From Elusimicrobiota bacterium (GTDB lineage Bacteria; Elusimicrobiota; Elusimicrobia; UBA1565; UBA9628), in the NCBI GenBank assembly GCA_027452025.1, contig DAIDHI010000058.1, positions 1 through 36,780 of the forward strand: a stretch of DNA of 36,780 bases, in the 5' to 3' direction. Shown piece by piece: positions 1 to 7,687 of this stretch (position 1 is its first letter; each line of letters starts with the position of its first letter). The position numbers and the translations under genes are program-made. The notes beneath the pieces were generated by a model. It ran no database searches and was not told the DNA's origin. It saw only the letters and a program-made list of their open reading frames with translations.

Positions 1-585
1 GTATTGGGAATCGTAACGGTGTAGCTCTTCCCCGCGGTCGTTTTTCCTGAGCCTTGTTTCCCGACGGCATGGAACGACTCGATTTTCCCGGACGTTGCCC
101 GACGCCGCGCCCGCAGCCTGGCCCGCGTTGCCGGCTTGCCCCGCGGCGTTGGCGCCCTGCGCCGCCTGCGCCGAGGCATCGCCGCCGTAAAGATTTCCCT
201 GGATCATGCTCAAGCCGCTTTGGGAAGGCGCCTGCGCTCCGGGCAGGTCCGATGTATCACCCGTATATTTGCGAGGCTTCTCGGGAGAATCGAATATGCG
301 CGGGCGTTCGACGGGCGGAGGGATCTTCGGCGGCGCTATGGCCATCTTCAGGCCGAAGGCGCCGGCGCCGATGCTGGCGACGAGCATCAGCATGGCGATT
401 TTGGGGATGAGAGTCCCGATGAAGCCCTCGCCGCCCGACAGCGCTCCGCTGCCAAGGGTTCCCGCTAGCGAGCCGCCGCCGGAGCCCGCGCCGAGCCACA
501 GCGGCAACCCGCCGCCGCGCTTCTTGCTCTGGCGCCGGCCGCCGACCTTCGCGAACTTGAAATCAGGAATCTCGGTCGCTTCCAT
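1..585 (-). CDS. Ala/Gly-rich single-TM membrane protein, 3' end outside window
   Basis: Family not recognised. The ATG at 585 follows GGGAGAG at a good distance and overlaps the stop of the preceding gene by 23 bases, which supports this start. About 50 basic and Gly-rich residues are followed by one TM helix (about residues 51-72, containing KIAMLMLVASIGAGAFGL). A Pro-rich stretch (APPKIPPPVERP) and an Ala/Gly/Gln-rich linker come next, so most of the protein is probably periplasmic. The plan of short N-terminus, one TM and a long low-complexity arm resembles the two preceding genes. A PPP-containing linker after a TM also occurs in VirB10/TonB-type proteins, but nothing here establishes that. 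Near 83-110 the coding phase appears to change; see findings. The gene runs off the left edge. Confidence 0.7.
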   Translation of the reverse strand, partial: MEATEIPDFKFAKVGGRRQSKKRGGGLPLWLGAGSGGGSLAGTLGSGALSGGEGFIGTLIPKIAMLMLVASIGAGAFGLKMAIAPPKIPPPVERPRIFDSPEKPRKYTGDTSDLPGAQAPSQSGLSMIQGNLYGGDASAQAAQGANAAGQAGNAGQAAGAASGNVRENRVVPCRRETRLRKNDRGEELHRYDSQY

Positions 586-2086
586 GGAGCTCTCCCAGCA
601 TCGCGTATTGGACCCGCGGGGCGGGTTGGACGTAGCCGAAATCGGGAGCCACGCCGTTGGGGAACTGAGTCGGCAGGTAGCTCGCTTTGGGCCTGAGATA
701 CGACATCATGTCCAAGCCCAACGCCGCGGCCCCGGAGATGTACATGATCCACTTGCCGATATTCGCTTCAGGACCCGGCACGGTCTTCCCCGCCGCCGTA
801 GTTGTCGTGGTATTAGAGAGCATCATCCCCGCGCCGCCGGCGATCAGGGCCGCCCCGGCCATCACGAACATCCCGCCCTGGTAGGTCTGGCCGTACTGGC
901 CTCCGGCGATCATGCCGCCCAGATACATGACGAAGGCTCCGAGAGCGGCGACGATGGCGGCCAAGACCATGACAATAGTCCGATCGCCCTTCGCGATCTT
1001 CTGCCCCATGAAAATGAGCAGAGACGCGACGGCGATGAGCCCGGTGGCGATGTTGATCGCCGTCTGCCAGGGCGTGACGTTGGTGCCGTAGGCGGGCGGC
1101 GGGGCCGGGAACTGGTTGCTCGTCGTGCCGCCGTTGGTCGGGTTGGTGGGGTTGGTGCCCGCACCGGGGTTGCCGACGCCGGCGCCGCCCGCGTTGAGCC
1201 CGCCCCCGCTGCCGATGCCCGAGCCTCCGCCGTCGAAAGTATGGCCCGCCCCGTTGGTCATCAAGGTCTGCCCGTGGCTCAGAGTCCCGGCGCTCTGCAG
1301 CTGGCCCATGGCCCCGCTGCCAAACGCCCGATGCATCAGGGAGGCATGGGGCGCGGCCATCGGATGCGCGGCGCTTGCGAAAGCGGTCACCGGCTTGGCC
1401 GCGCTGGCCGCGAGAGCCTTGCCCGCGGACAGGCTGGCCGAAGAGTTGGCGCCGCCGGCGCCGAACTGAGAGAGCTTGCCCACCTGCATGTTGGACTTGA
1501 GCTTAGCGGCCTTGTCGCCGAACACGTTGCCGCCGTTGGCGGCCTTTTTAGCGGCCTCGGCGGCCGCCACGGCCGCGGCCTTCTGGGCGGCGGCTTGCTG
1601 GGCGGCCTGATCCTGGGCGGATTGGCTGACGCTGGGAGCGGGGGCGGAGGCGTTGGCCTGCTGGAGCTCCTGGAGCGAGGAGGAGCCGGCCGAGCCGGGG
1701 ACCTGGAGCTGCGAGCCGCCGGCGGCGGAACCTCCGGAGGAGGCCGGCTGGGCCGGCCTCGGCGCGAAAAGGTTGGCGAAGCTCGCGTCGGGGTTGTCGG
1801 CGCGCGACGGGCCGAAGGCCCGGTAGCCCAGCCAGCCGATGCCTCCGGCCATCGTCGTGGCGGCGAGGATGAGGCCGACGAGACCGGCCTTGGTGGCCAT
1901 GAGGCCCCCGGCCAGGCCGCCGCGGCCGAGCAGAGCGGCCCAACCGCCGGAGCTTCCAAAGCCGGTAGAACCGGCGCCGGCGGCGCCGCCGCCGCCGGCG
2001 CCGACGCCTTCGCCGAACAGGCTGGCCCATATCCCGCCTTTCTTCCTGCCGTCTTTGTTCTGAGTTTGGGTGTCCATGGAACTCAC
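563..2086 (-). CDS. Ala/Gly/Ser-rich multi-TM membrane protein of unknown function (507 aa)
   Basis: Family not recognised. Residues 1-60 are Gly-rich and partly basic. A TM helix lies at about 62-90 (MATKAGLVGLILAATTMAGG), followed by about 240 residues of Ala/Ser/Gln/Gly-rich, probably disordered sequence with a PTNPTNGG stretch. A hydrophobic block at about 340-465 then holds four likely TM helices, and the tail is short and polar. The chosen GTG at 2086 overlaps the previous stop as GTGA, which suggests translational coupling; an ATG three codons later (2077) is the alternative. It sits between two genes of similar composition and downstream of the FtsH-type gene. The composition suggests an envelope scaffold or channel component, but that is only inference. 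Confidence 0.75.
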   Translation of the reverse strand: MSSMDTQTQNKDGRKKGGIWASLFGEGVGAGGGGAAGAGSTGFGSSGGWAALLGRGGLAGGLMATKAGLVGLILAATTMAGGIGWLGYRAFGPSRADNPDASFANLFAPRPAQPASSGGSAAGGSQLQVPGSAGSSSLQELQQANASAPAPSVSQSAQDQAAQQAAAQKAAAVAAAEAAKKAANGGNVFGDKAAKLKSNMQVGKLSQFGAGGANSSASLSAGKALAASAAKPVTAFASAAHPMAAPHASLMHRAFGSGAMGQLQSAGTLSHGQTLMTNGAGHTFDGGGSGIGSGGGLNAGGAGVGNPGAGTNPTNPTNGGTTSNQFPAPPPAYGTNVTPWQTAINIATGLIAVASLLIFMGQKIAKGDRTIVMVLAAIVAALGAFVMYLGGMIAGGQYGQTYQGGMFVMAGAALIAGGAGMMLSNTTTTTAAGKTVPGPEANIGKWIMYISGAAALGLDMMSYLRPKASYLPTQFPNGVAPDFGYVQPAPRVQYAMLGELHGSDRDS

Positions 2087-3069
2087 ATGCCCATGCCGCT
2101 CATGAGCAGCATAGGGAGTCCTCCGATGAAAGCCATCATCAGCATCTGCATGATATTCGTGCCGTTGTTGTTGACGGGCGGCGTAGGCGTGACGTTGGGC
2201 ACCAGGGTCTGCTGATTGAGCTTGCCGTAATCGTTGACCGAGGGCTTGAGATCGATGGGAGTCTTGCCGTCGATGCCGACGCCGCCGGCCGAGCCGCCTT
2301 TGGGCCCGCCGACGAGGGTGCCGCCCTGCGCCGCGCCGTCGAAGTTGCGCGCGATCATGTTGGCCGCGGAGTCGGCATTGCCGGCCTGCGCGGCCGCGAT
2401 CGCCGAGCCGGCCGCGCTTTGCAAAGCCGCTTTGGCTCCGCCCCCGGCGGCCGAGGCGAGCGAGTCGTTGCCCAGCCCGTGCGTATACGCGACGCCCGTA
2501 TTAGGCGTGTCCGAGCCGAAGGCGTTGAGATGCGCGCCGCCGCTTCCGGGGGAAGCGTAGCTGACGGAGGCCGCCGAAGCGCTTTCCCCTCCCCCAAGCC
2601 CGGAGAGCGAGCCGAAGTTGGCGTGCGGCGGGTTGAAGGGGATGGAAGCCGAGGCGTCGGCGCGGCCGCCCATGGCCGCGGCGCGGGAGCGGCTGGCGAT
2701 GTCGTTGAGCGCGTCGGCGAGGGTCCCGTTGGACTTGGCGCGCGTCGACGCCGAGGCCGTCTTCGGCGCGGAGGCGGGCGGGGCCTGGAAAAGGGAGTCG
2801 GTGATCGGGCCCGAGTCTCTCTTATATGGCCCGAGGTCGTCCATCGACAGGTCGACGGCATGGCCGGGCGCGCCGCCCGGGTTGAACGGGGAATCGAGGC
2901 TCTGCTCGGCCGAGCGCAGGCCGGACTCGGCCATGGAAACGCTGCCGGAGCCGGTGTTTCCTCCCATCAGCGGCACGCAGACCCAGCCGCCGATCCCGCC
3001 AAAAAGGGCCAGGATTACCCACCAGTATTTGCGAAAAGGATCGGTGCCGCGAGCGATTTTGATGGCCAT
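2083..3069 (-). CDS. Ala/Gly/Ser-rich membrane-anchored protein of unknown function (328 aa)
   Basis: Family not recognised. A basic N-terminus (MAIKIARGTDPFRKYW) precedes one TM helix at about residues 15-38. A long Ala/Ser/Gly/Asn-rich region follows, and a hydrophobic Met-rich C-terminus (about 308-328) may be a second membrane segment. It is the first of three consecutive low-complexity membrane protein genes. A strong TTGACA-17-TACACT promoter lies just upstream (3085-3113), leaving a leader of only about 9 bases before the ATG at 3069 and no Shine-Dalgarno sequence, so this gene probably starts its own transcript in addition to readthrough from the FtsH-type gene. The stop overlaps the next start. 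Function unknown. Confidence 0.75.
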   Translation of the reverse strand: MAIKIARGTDPFRKYWWVILALFGGIGGWVCVPLMGGNTGSGSVSMAESGLRSAEQSLDSPFNPGGAPGHAVDLSMDDLGPYKRDSGPITDSLFQAPPASAPKTASASTRAKSNGTLADALNDIASRSRAAAMGGRADASASIPFNPPHANFGSLSGLGGGESASAASVSYASPGSGGAHLNAFGSDTPNTGVAYTHGLGNDSLASAAGGGAKAALQSAAGSAIAAAQAGNADSAANMIARNFDGAAQGGTLVGGPKGGSAGGVGIDGKTPIDLKPSVNDYGKLNQQTLVPNVTPTPPVNNNGTNIMQMLMMAFIGGLPMLLMSGMGM

Positions 3070-3084
3070 AACGCGACCATCGGC

Positions 3085-3113
3085 AGTGTAGCCCGCACCC
3101 CTGGCTTTGTCAA
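3085..3113 (-). promoter_or_regulatory. Promoter TTGACA-N17-TACACT upstream of the 328-aa membrane protein gene
   Basis: On the minus strand TTGACA occupies 3113-3108 and TACACT 3090-3085, separated by exactly 17 bases. Transcription would start near 3078, about 9 bases before the ATG at 3069. The 71-base gap after the FtsH-type gene contains nothing else I recognise. Confidence 0.6.
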
Positions 3114-3140
3114 GGATTTGCGGCTTTTCTTACTGCTTTT

Positions 3141-4835
3141 TTACGCGGCGGGGCCTTGCAGCGGCGCCGGCAGCACGTGCGGCTGGCCGTCGCCGTTGGC
3201 GGACACGGGCTGGGGCAAGGGCAGCGGCTTGGGCGGCTTGCCGTACTCGGTGAAGATCGCCACGATCTCGTCGTAGTCGAGCTCGTCCTTCTTCAGAAGC
3301 TCGTTGGCGAACCGCTCGAGAATACGCGTCTCGGAGTGCAGAGTCTGCTCCACTTCCGCCATGCACTCCTGAAGCAGCTTCTGCGTGGCGCTGTTGAGCT
3401 TCTCCTTGAGGTCGTCGGAGAGCTGGTTTTCCGGGATGCGGGTGAAGTCTCCCACGTAGCCGTGCTCGCCCATGCCGTAGCGCCAGACCATGTTGTGGGC
3501 GATAGTCATGGCGTTGGCGAAGTCCGAGGAAACGCCGTCGGTGGTGACGCCGAACTTGAGTCGCTCGGCCACGTAGCCGGCCAGCGAGACCTTGATGTGC
3601 GCGCGCAGGGTCCTGGCGTCGGAGGAGTAGAGCTCCTCGCGCGGGATCGAGTGAACCACTCCGAGCGTGCCGCCGCGCTGGACGATCGACACCTTGAAGA
3701 CGTCGTTGGTCGGGTGGGTCAAATAGACGATGAGGAGGTGGCCGGCCTCGTGATAGGCCGTCATCTCGCGCTCGCGGGGCGTCATGTTGAGGCGGTGAGC
3801 CACGCCCAGTTCGATGCGCTCGATGGCCGCCGACACGTCCTTATAGCTGATGAGCTCGCGCCGATCCCTGGTGGCGATGAGCGCGGCTTCCTTGAGGATA
3901 TTCTCGATCTCGGCCGGCGTCTTATACACGGCCTTGCGCGCCAGGCGCGAGAGGTCGACGTTAGAGTCGAGCTGTATCTTGCGGGCGTAGTATTCGAAGA
4001 TCTCCTTGCGCTCCTGCAGGTTCGGGCGGGAAATCGAGATCGTGCGGTCGAAGCGCCCCGGGCGCAGCAACGCGGCGTCGAGCACCTCTTCCGCCGCGTT
4101 CATGGCGCCGATGACGACGATGTGGGCGTCGTCGTCGTGCAGGCCGTCCATTTCGACGAGCAGCTGGTTGAGCGTGCTGTTGGACTCCGAGGAGCCTCCG
4201 AAGGCGTCCATAAAGACGCGGGTCTTGCCGAGAACCTCGATCTCGTCAATGAAGATGATGCAGGCGCCGTAAGCCTGGGCGTACTGCCTGGCCTGCTTGA
4301 AGAGCTTGCGCACCCGCGCCGCGCCCACGCCGACGAAAATCTCCACGAACTCCGAGCCCGCGGTGGACAGAAACGGCACCCCGGCCTCCGTGGCGATGGC
4401 CTTGGCGAGCATGGTCTTTCCGCAGCCGGGCGGACCGATCATGAGCATGCCGTGCAGGATCTTGCCTCCGACTTTCTTCAAGGCGGCGCGGTCCTTGATG
4501 AGCTGGACCATCTCCCAGGCCTCGCGCTTGGCCTCGGTCAGGCCGATGACGTCGGAGAAGCGCACGTTGACTTGAGCTGAGGCGACGCGCGACTTCTTGA
4601 ACTGGGCGAACCCCCCGCCGTACTGCAGCAGGTAAAGGAACGCGACGAAGACCAGCGTCTGGATGATGCCCCAGGGCAGGGACGCGACGTTGATGCCGAT
4701 GATGTAGCGCCGGACGCTCTCCTCCATCCCGGCCATGTACCACACGGGCAGGACGATCGAGACGCACACGCCGGCGGCAATGGCGACCCACAGCCAGTAG
4801 CGCTGCATGAAGAGGCGGAATTTGGCCCAGAGCAT
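3141..4835 (-). CDS. ftsH: FtsH-type membrane AAA+ zinc metalloprotease
   Basis: This is an ATP-dependent membrane protease that extracts and degrades membrane or misfolded proteins. Two TM helices (about residues 14-36 and 54-72) flank only about 18 residues, whereas a typical FtsH has a periplasmic domain of roughly 70. The AAA+ module shows Walker A GPPGCGKT at 134-141, pore loop FVG at 167-169, Walker B IIFIDE ending at E198, and the second region of homology DAALLRPGRFDR (253-264) with two Arg fingers. The protease domain has HEAGH at 362-366 and a candidate third zinc ligand at D438 (SSDFANA), so it should be active. At 564 aa it is somewhat short and ends in a Pro-rich tail. GAGGAG sits five bases before the ATG. 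It is followed by three unknown membrane proteins and preceded by TadE/TadG-like genes, so it may be a dedicated paralogue rather than the housekeeping enzyme. Confidence 0.95.
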   Translation of the reverse strand: MLWAKFRLFMQRYWLWVAIAAGVCVSIVLPVWYMAGMEESVRRYIIGINVASLPWGIIQTLVFVAFLYLLQYGGGFAQFKKSRVASAQVNVRFSDVIGLTEAKREAWEMVQLIKDRAALKKVGGKILHGMLMIGPPGCGKTMLAKAIATEAGVPFLSTAGSEFVEIFVGVGAARVRKLFKQARQYAQAYGACIIFIDEIEVLGKTRVFMDAFGGSSESNSTLNQLLVEMDGLHDDDAHIVVIGAMNAAEEVLDAALLRPGRFDRTISISRPNLQERKEIFEYYARKIQLDSNVDLSRLARKAVYKTPAEIENILKEAALIATRDRRELISYKDVSAAIERIELGVAHRLNMTPREREMTAYHEAGHLLIVYLTHPTNDVFKVSIVQRGGTLGVVHSIPREELYSSDARTLRAHIKVSLAGYVAERLKFGVTTDGVSSDFANAMTIAHNMVWRYGMGEHGYVGDFTRIPENQLSDDLKEKLNSATQKLLQECMAEVEQTLHSETRILERFANELLKKDELDYDEIVAIFTEYGKPPKPLPLPQPVSANGDGQPHVLPAPLQGPAA

Positions 4836-4839
4836 AGGT

Positions 4840-4845
4840 CTCCTC
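4840..4845 (-). promoter_or_regulatory. Ribosome binding site GAGGAG of the FtsH-type gene
   Basis: GAGGAG lies four bases before the ATG at 4835 and fixes that start. It follows immediately after the foot of the large palindrome, so folding of the palindrome in the mRNA would place a stem directly upstream of the ribosome site. Confidence 0.6.
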
Positions 4846-4846
4846 A

Positions 4847-4904
4847 GGTGTCAGACTTTCACTTTTCACTTATTAGAATAAGTGAAAAGTGAAAGTCTGA
4901 CACC
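4847..4904. repeat. Perfect palindrome, 28-bp arms, 2-base centre
   Basis: The left arm (4847-4874, starting GGTGTCAGACTTTCAC) and the right arm (4877-4904) are exact reverse complements around AG at 4875-4876. The element is AT-rich in GC-rich surroundings and fills most of the gap between the TadE-like stop (4916) and the FtsH-type start. It has no T-run after the stem on the minus strand, so it does not look like an intrinsic terminator. Composition and perfect symmetry suggest an inserted REP/MITE-like element; a processing or attenuation hairpin for the downstream FtsH mRNA is another possibility. Confidence 0.9.
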
Positions 4905-4915
4905 ACTATACCATA

Positions 4916-5398
4916 TCATTGCTGGCCGCCCGGAAGGATGAAGGCGATGGGGCGGTCGCGGTTGGGGACGTATTTGGTCACCTGGAAGGTGAAGCCCGGG
5001 CTGTGATACATCCAGGCGATGTCGATGGGGCGGGTCTTGACCGTCAGGGTGCAAACGTTCCAAACCTGGGTGCGATCGCAGGTGAAGAGCGCGCCGGGGC
5101 CCGTCAGGTGCACGAGGTCCAGGAACTGTTCATTGGAGCTGCCGAAGCCGAGGTAGCTGCTGACGTTTTGCTGGATGCTGTCGAGCAGCGCGCCGGAGTC
5201 GAAGCCCTCGTAGTCGACGTTTCGATGCGACTCGAGCTGCCAGCGGCGGGCCGCGTAGAACGACGCCACCTCCATCTTCTGGACGAGCACGAGCATCGCG
5301 AATATCTTGGCGAAGGCGAAGAGAAAGAACATGAAGATCGGGAAGAGCAGCACGACCTCCGTGGTCGCCACGCCGCGGCCTGCCTTGAGCCTTCTCAT
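4916..5398 (-). CDS. TadE-like pseudopilin (second copy, 160 aa)
   Basis: TadE-family proteins are minor pseudopilins of Tad pili, anchored by one N-terminal helix. After a basic start (MRRLKAGRG), residues 10-45 form the typical hydrophobic helix beginning ATTEVVLLFPIF, with Glu five residues after Gly as in type IV-like pilins. The rest is a soluble domain of about 115 residues with two Cys (CDRTQVWNVC) that could form a disulfide. The ATG at 5398 overlaps the previous stop as ATGA; the frame stays open further upstream, but that part is a shadow of the preceding gene. It pairs with the TadG-like gene, away from the main Tad operon, and lies upstream of the FtsH-type gene. Confidence 0.75.
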   Translation of the reverse strand: MRRLKAGRGVATTEVVLLFPIFMFFLFAFAKIFAMLVLVQKMEVASFYAARRWQLESHRNVDYEGFDSGALLDSIQQNVSSYLGFGSSNEQFLDLVHLTGPGALFTCDRTQVWNVCTLTVKTRPIDIAWMYHSPGFTFQVTKYVPNRDRPIAFILPGGQQ

Positions 5399-6555
5399 GG
5401 GTAGAGGCGCACCTGGAACTTCGGCGTGGGCTGGGGCCACACGGACGCGACGCCTTCCACGCCGCGCCACAGGGAGACCGTGGCGTGGACCTTGGGCCCC
5501 CCGTCGACGCCGTTCATCATCTGGTTCACGTCGACGCCGAAGTAGTTGCTGGGCGCCGTCCACTGCGCGCTGACCGGCCAGCCGAACTCGGGGACATCGC
5601 CGTTGCCCGTCGGCCCGCTGGCGCTCTGAATGAGGCTTTTGTCCACCGTCACGAGCTGGAAGAGGCCGCTGCAGTCGCTGATCGTGTCCGGCATCGCGCT
5701 GCCCGGCTGGTTGCCGATGACCCGGTAAGGCTGGCCGAAGTCGTGGACCAGCAGGTTGCCGTAGAAGAGAACCTTGGCCGCGCAGTCGAACTTCACCCCG
5801 CCGCTCAGAAAGCCCCCCGCGCTGGAATCGAACTCGGCGGCCGCGCCGGCCGCCTCGGCCAGCGCCGTGGGGCCTCCGCTGTTAAGCCAGTAGGACTTCT
5901 TGAGGAAGTTGTGGTCGCCTCCGAGGCGCTTGAGCACCGAATACTGCGCCGATTCAACCGAGCCGAGGAGCTGATAGACCTGAACGAAGAGCTTGTAGGC
6001 CGAGTTGGCGTCCTCCCAGTTCAGGTTCCAATGCTCGGCCGTCTGCTCGCTGATGATCGTCACGCAGGGATGGGTGTCGCAGGCGGAATTGTGGGAGTCG
6101 ATGTCCGGATCGTCGGAGTTCATGCCCGCGCGCGGGCTGTTCTCGTCGTAGAGGATGTTCCAGGCCCCGGACGCCCCGCCTTGATAGGCCTTGCCCGCCG
6201 GGTCGCTTGGATCGCGCGGGAAGACTCCGTCGTGATAAAGAATGTCGTCCCAGGGGCTGGTCCCGGGGCAGGGGTCGCGGCCGAAGCAGTCCAGCGTCTC
6301 GTCGTGGAAGCCCTCGTAGAAGATGCGCATCGGGAAGGCCCCGTTGACGTAGGCCGAGCGGTTGACGAAGTCCGAGTAGTTCGTCATCTCGACGAAGGAG
6401 GCGGAGTCGATGGCGAACTGGTGGCGGATCTTTTCCCGGGACAGCTTGGCCGTCTCGAAGATGAGAAAGACGAACAGCATCAGCGTCGGGAAAAAGAACA
6501 GGGCCGGGATCAGAATCTGCCCCCGGCTGGCCGACGCTGGCCGGCTGGCCTTCAT
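5395..6555 (-). CDS. TadG/TadE-like pseudopilin with large exported domain (386 aa)
   Basis: The N-terminus carries the TadE/TadG-like signature: basic residues, then SRGQILIPALFFFPTLMLF and a long helix ending near FAIDSASF (about residues 8-55). About 330 exported residues follow, with several Cys (CFGRDPCPG, CDTHPC) that could form disulfides. TadG-type proteins are minor components of Flp pili. I prefer the ATG at 6555 (MKASRPASASRGQ) over a TTG at 6576, because a good -10 hexamer (6562-6567) lies between them. The short leader this implies matches other units here. The stop overlaps the next gene (ATGA). The sequence of the exported domain is not recognised. Confidence 0.75.
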   Translation of the reverse strand: MKASRPASASRGQILIPALFFFPTLMLFVFLIFETAKLSREKIRHQFAIDSASFVEMTNYSDFVNRSAYVNGAFPMRIFYEGFHDETLDCFGRDPCPGTSPWDDILYHDGVFPRDPSDPAGKAYQGGASGAWNILYDENSPRAGMNSDDPDIDSHNSACDTHPCVTIISEQTAEHWNLNWEDANSAYKLFVQVYQLLGSVESAQYSVLKRLGGDHNFLKKSYWLNSGGPTALAEAAGAAAEFDSSAGGFLSGGVKFDCAAKVLFYGNLLVHDFGQPYRVIGNQPGSAMPDTISDCSGLFQLVTVDKSLIQSASGPTGNGDVPEFGWPVSAQWTAPSNYFGVDVNQMMNGVDGGPKVHATVSLWRGVEGVASVWPQPTPKFQVRLYP

Positions 6556-6561
6556 ACCGGG

Positions 6562-6590
6562 TGTATAGCCCCGCAAGGCGGCAAATTCAA
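6562..6590 (-). promoter_or_regulatory. Promoter TTGAAT-N17-TATACA upstream of the TadG-like gene
   Basis: On the minus strand TTGAAT is at 6590-6585 and TATACA at 6567-6562 with 17 bases between. The -10 element ends six bases before the ATG at 6555, so the transcript would be leaderless or nearly so. Confidence 0.5.
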
Positions 6591-6612
6591 GTCTTGCTTG
6601 TTAAATTCGCGG

Positions 6613-7680
6613 TTACGCCGGCCGGGGGGCCGGGGCGGCCGCGAGGAAGCGCGCCGTGGCCTCCTGGTCGAAGGCCGCCTTTTGGCCGGCGGCGTCGAAG
6701 CTCGCGGCGACGTGCGGGTAGAGCGCGCCGTTTTGACAGCGGAACAGGCGGATTTGATAAGTGGTCGAATAGAGCTCGCCGCGGACGCCCTCCATCTCCA
6801 CCCAGAGGGCGCGGTCGCCCCAAGGCTGGAGCAGCCGGCCGACGTCTCGCTGGTAGGCGGCGTAATCGGAATCGGACATGCGCGCCGTCGTGCCGACGTT
6901 GAAGATCAGAAGGCCCACGTCGGGGTCGTCGCTGGGAATGTTCTTGGCGGCGAAGTGAGGGGCCTTGGCCGTCGGGCAAGGCGCCAGCTGGACGAAGGCC
7001 GCCTCCTTGCGCAGACGCTCCTGGAGCTTGTCTATGGCCGAATCAAGCGCCGCGATCATGGCCGTCTGGTCGGGCAGGATGCCGGCCGTCAGCCAGCGGC
7101 GCTGGTCCAGGTCGGAGACGCTCAGCGGATCGGGATCCACGCCGATCCGGGCGGCCACCAGGTCAGAGCGGAAGCCCTTGAGCGGCTGGATGAGGTCGGC
7201 GGCGAGGTTCAGCCCGGCTCCGGCGTTGACCTCGACCAGATAGTAAGGCAGGTTCCTGCGCTGAAAAAAAAGCGCGGCCGGCGCCATCCAAACGGGCGCG
7301 CGCGCCTGCACGTAGACGCGACGATGACGATCCTTGAGGTTTCGGAAGAAGCTCTTGGGCGGCTGCGCCAGAAAGCGCGCGAAAGCGCCGCTCGGGTCGG
7401 CCTCCGCCGTGCCGCCGCAGGACGGGAAGTAGCGCACCAGAGGGTTCTCGGCGTCGGACAGCGCCTCGAAATGGACGGCGCTCAAAAACAGCCCGAACGC
7501 CTCGGTCCAGGCAATGAAGGTCCGGCCGGCCCAGGCCTTGGACGTCTCCAGCCACCAAGGCGGATCGCCGTTTTTGAGCTGCTCGGAAAGGAAGCGCAGC
7601 AGCGCCGAGGAAACGGGAAGGTCGGGCATGGTCGCCGCCGCGCGGTCGACCTGGGCCACGAACGCTTCCTTGGAGATCAC
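6613..7680 (-). CDS. DUF2332-family protein, possible methyltransferase fold
   Basis: The order of conserved segments matches DUF2332: LVRYFPSCGG, a QARAP segment followed by APAALFF, then YLVEVNAGAGLNLAADL. The last resembles a nucleotide- or SAM-binding loop. The family has no firmly established reaction. At 355 aa the length is typical. Translation probably begins at the GTG at 7680, seven bases after the stop of the response regulator gene; no strong Shine-Dalgarno is visible, and an ATG at 7629 is an alternative. It seems to be the last gene of the NarL-type regulator transcript. No signal peptide is seen, so it should be cytoplasmic. Confidence 0.7.
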   Translation of the reverse strand: MISKEAFVAQVDRAAATMPDLPVSSALLRFLSEQLKNGDPPWWLETSKAWAGRTFIAWTEAFGLFLSAVHFEALSDAENPLVRYFPSCGGTAEADPSGAFARFLAQPPKSFFRNLKDRHRRVYVQARAPVWMAPAALFFQRRNLPYYLVEVNAGAGLNLAADLIQPLKGFRSDLVAARIGVDPDPLSVSDLDQRRWLTAGILPDQTAMIAALDSAIDKLQERLRKEAAFVQLAPCPTAKAPHFAAKNIPSDDPDVGLLIFNVGTTARMSDSDYAAYQRDVGRLLQPWGDRALWVEMEGVRGELYSTTYQIRLFRCQNGALYPHVAASFDAAGQKAAFDQEATARFLAAAPAPRPA

Positions 7681-7687
7681 GACGCCG

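Noticed and set aside
1116-1165. A short tandem repeat (GTTGGT-like units)
   Set aside because: It only encodes a PTNPTNGG linker in the 507-aa protein; too short and diverged to treat as a repeat element.
206-2215. A 669-codon plus-strand open frame opposite the low-complexity membrane proteins
   Set aside because: The minus-strand frames have TM helices, overlapping stop/start codons and ribosome sites; the plus-strand product is Arg/Gly/Ala noise without a membrane or domain signature.
4847-4904. The large palindrome as an intrinsic terminator after the TadE-like gene
   Set aside because: The stem is AT-rich and is followed on the minus strand by TGAGGAG and a start codon, not by a T-run.
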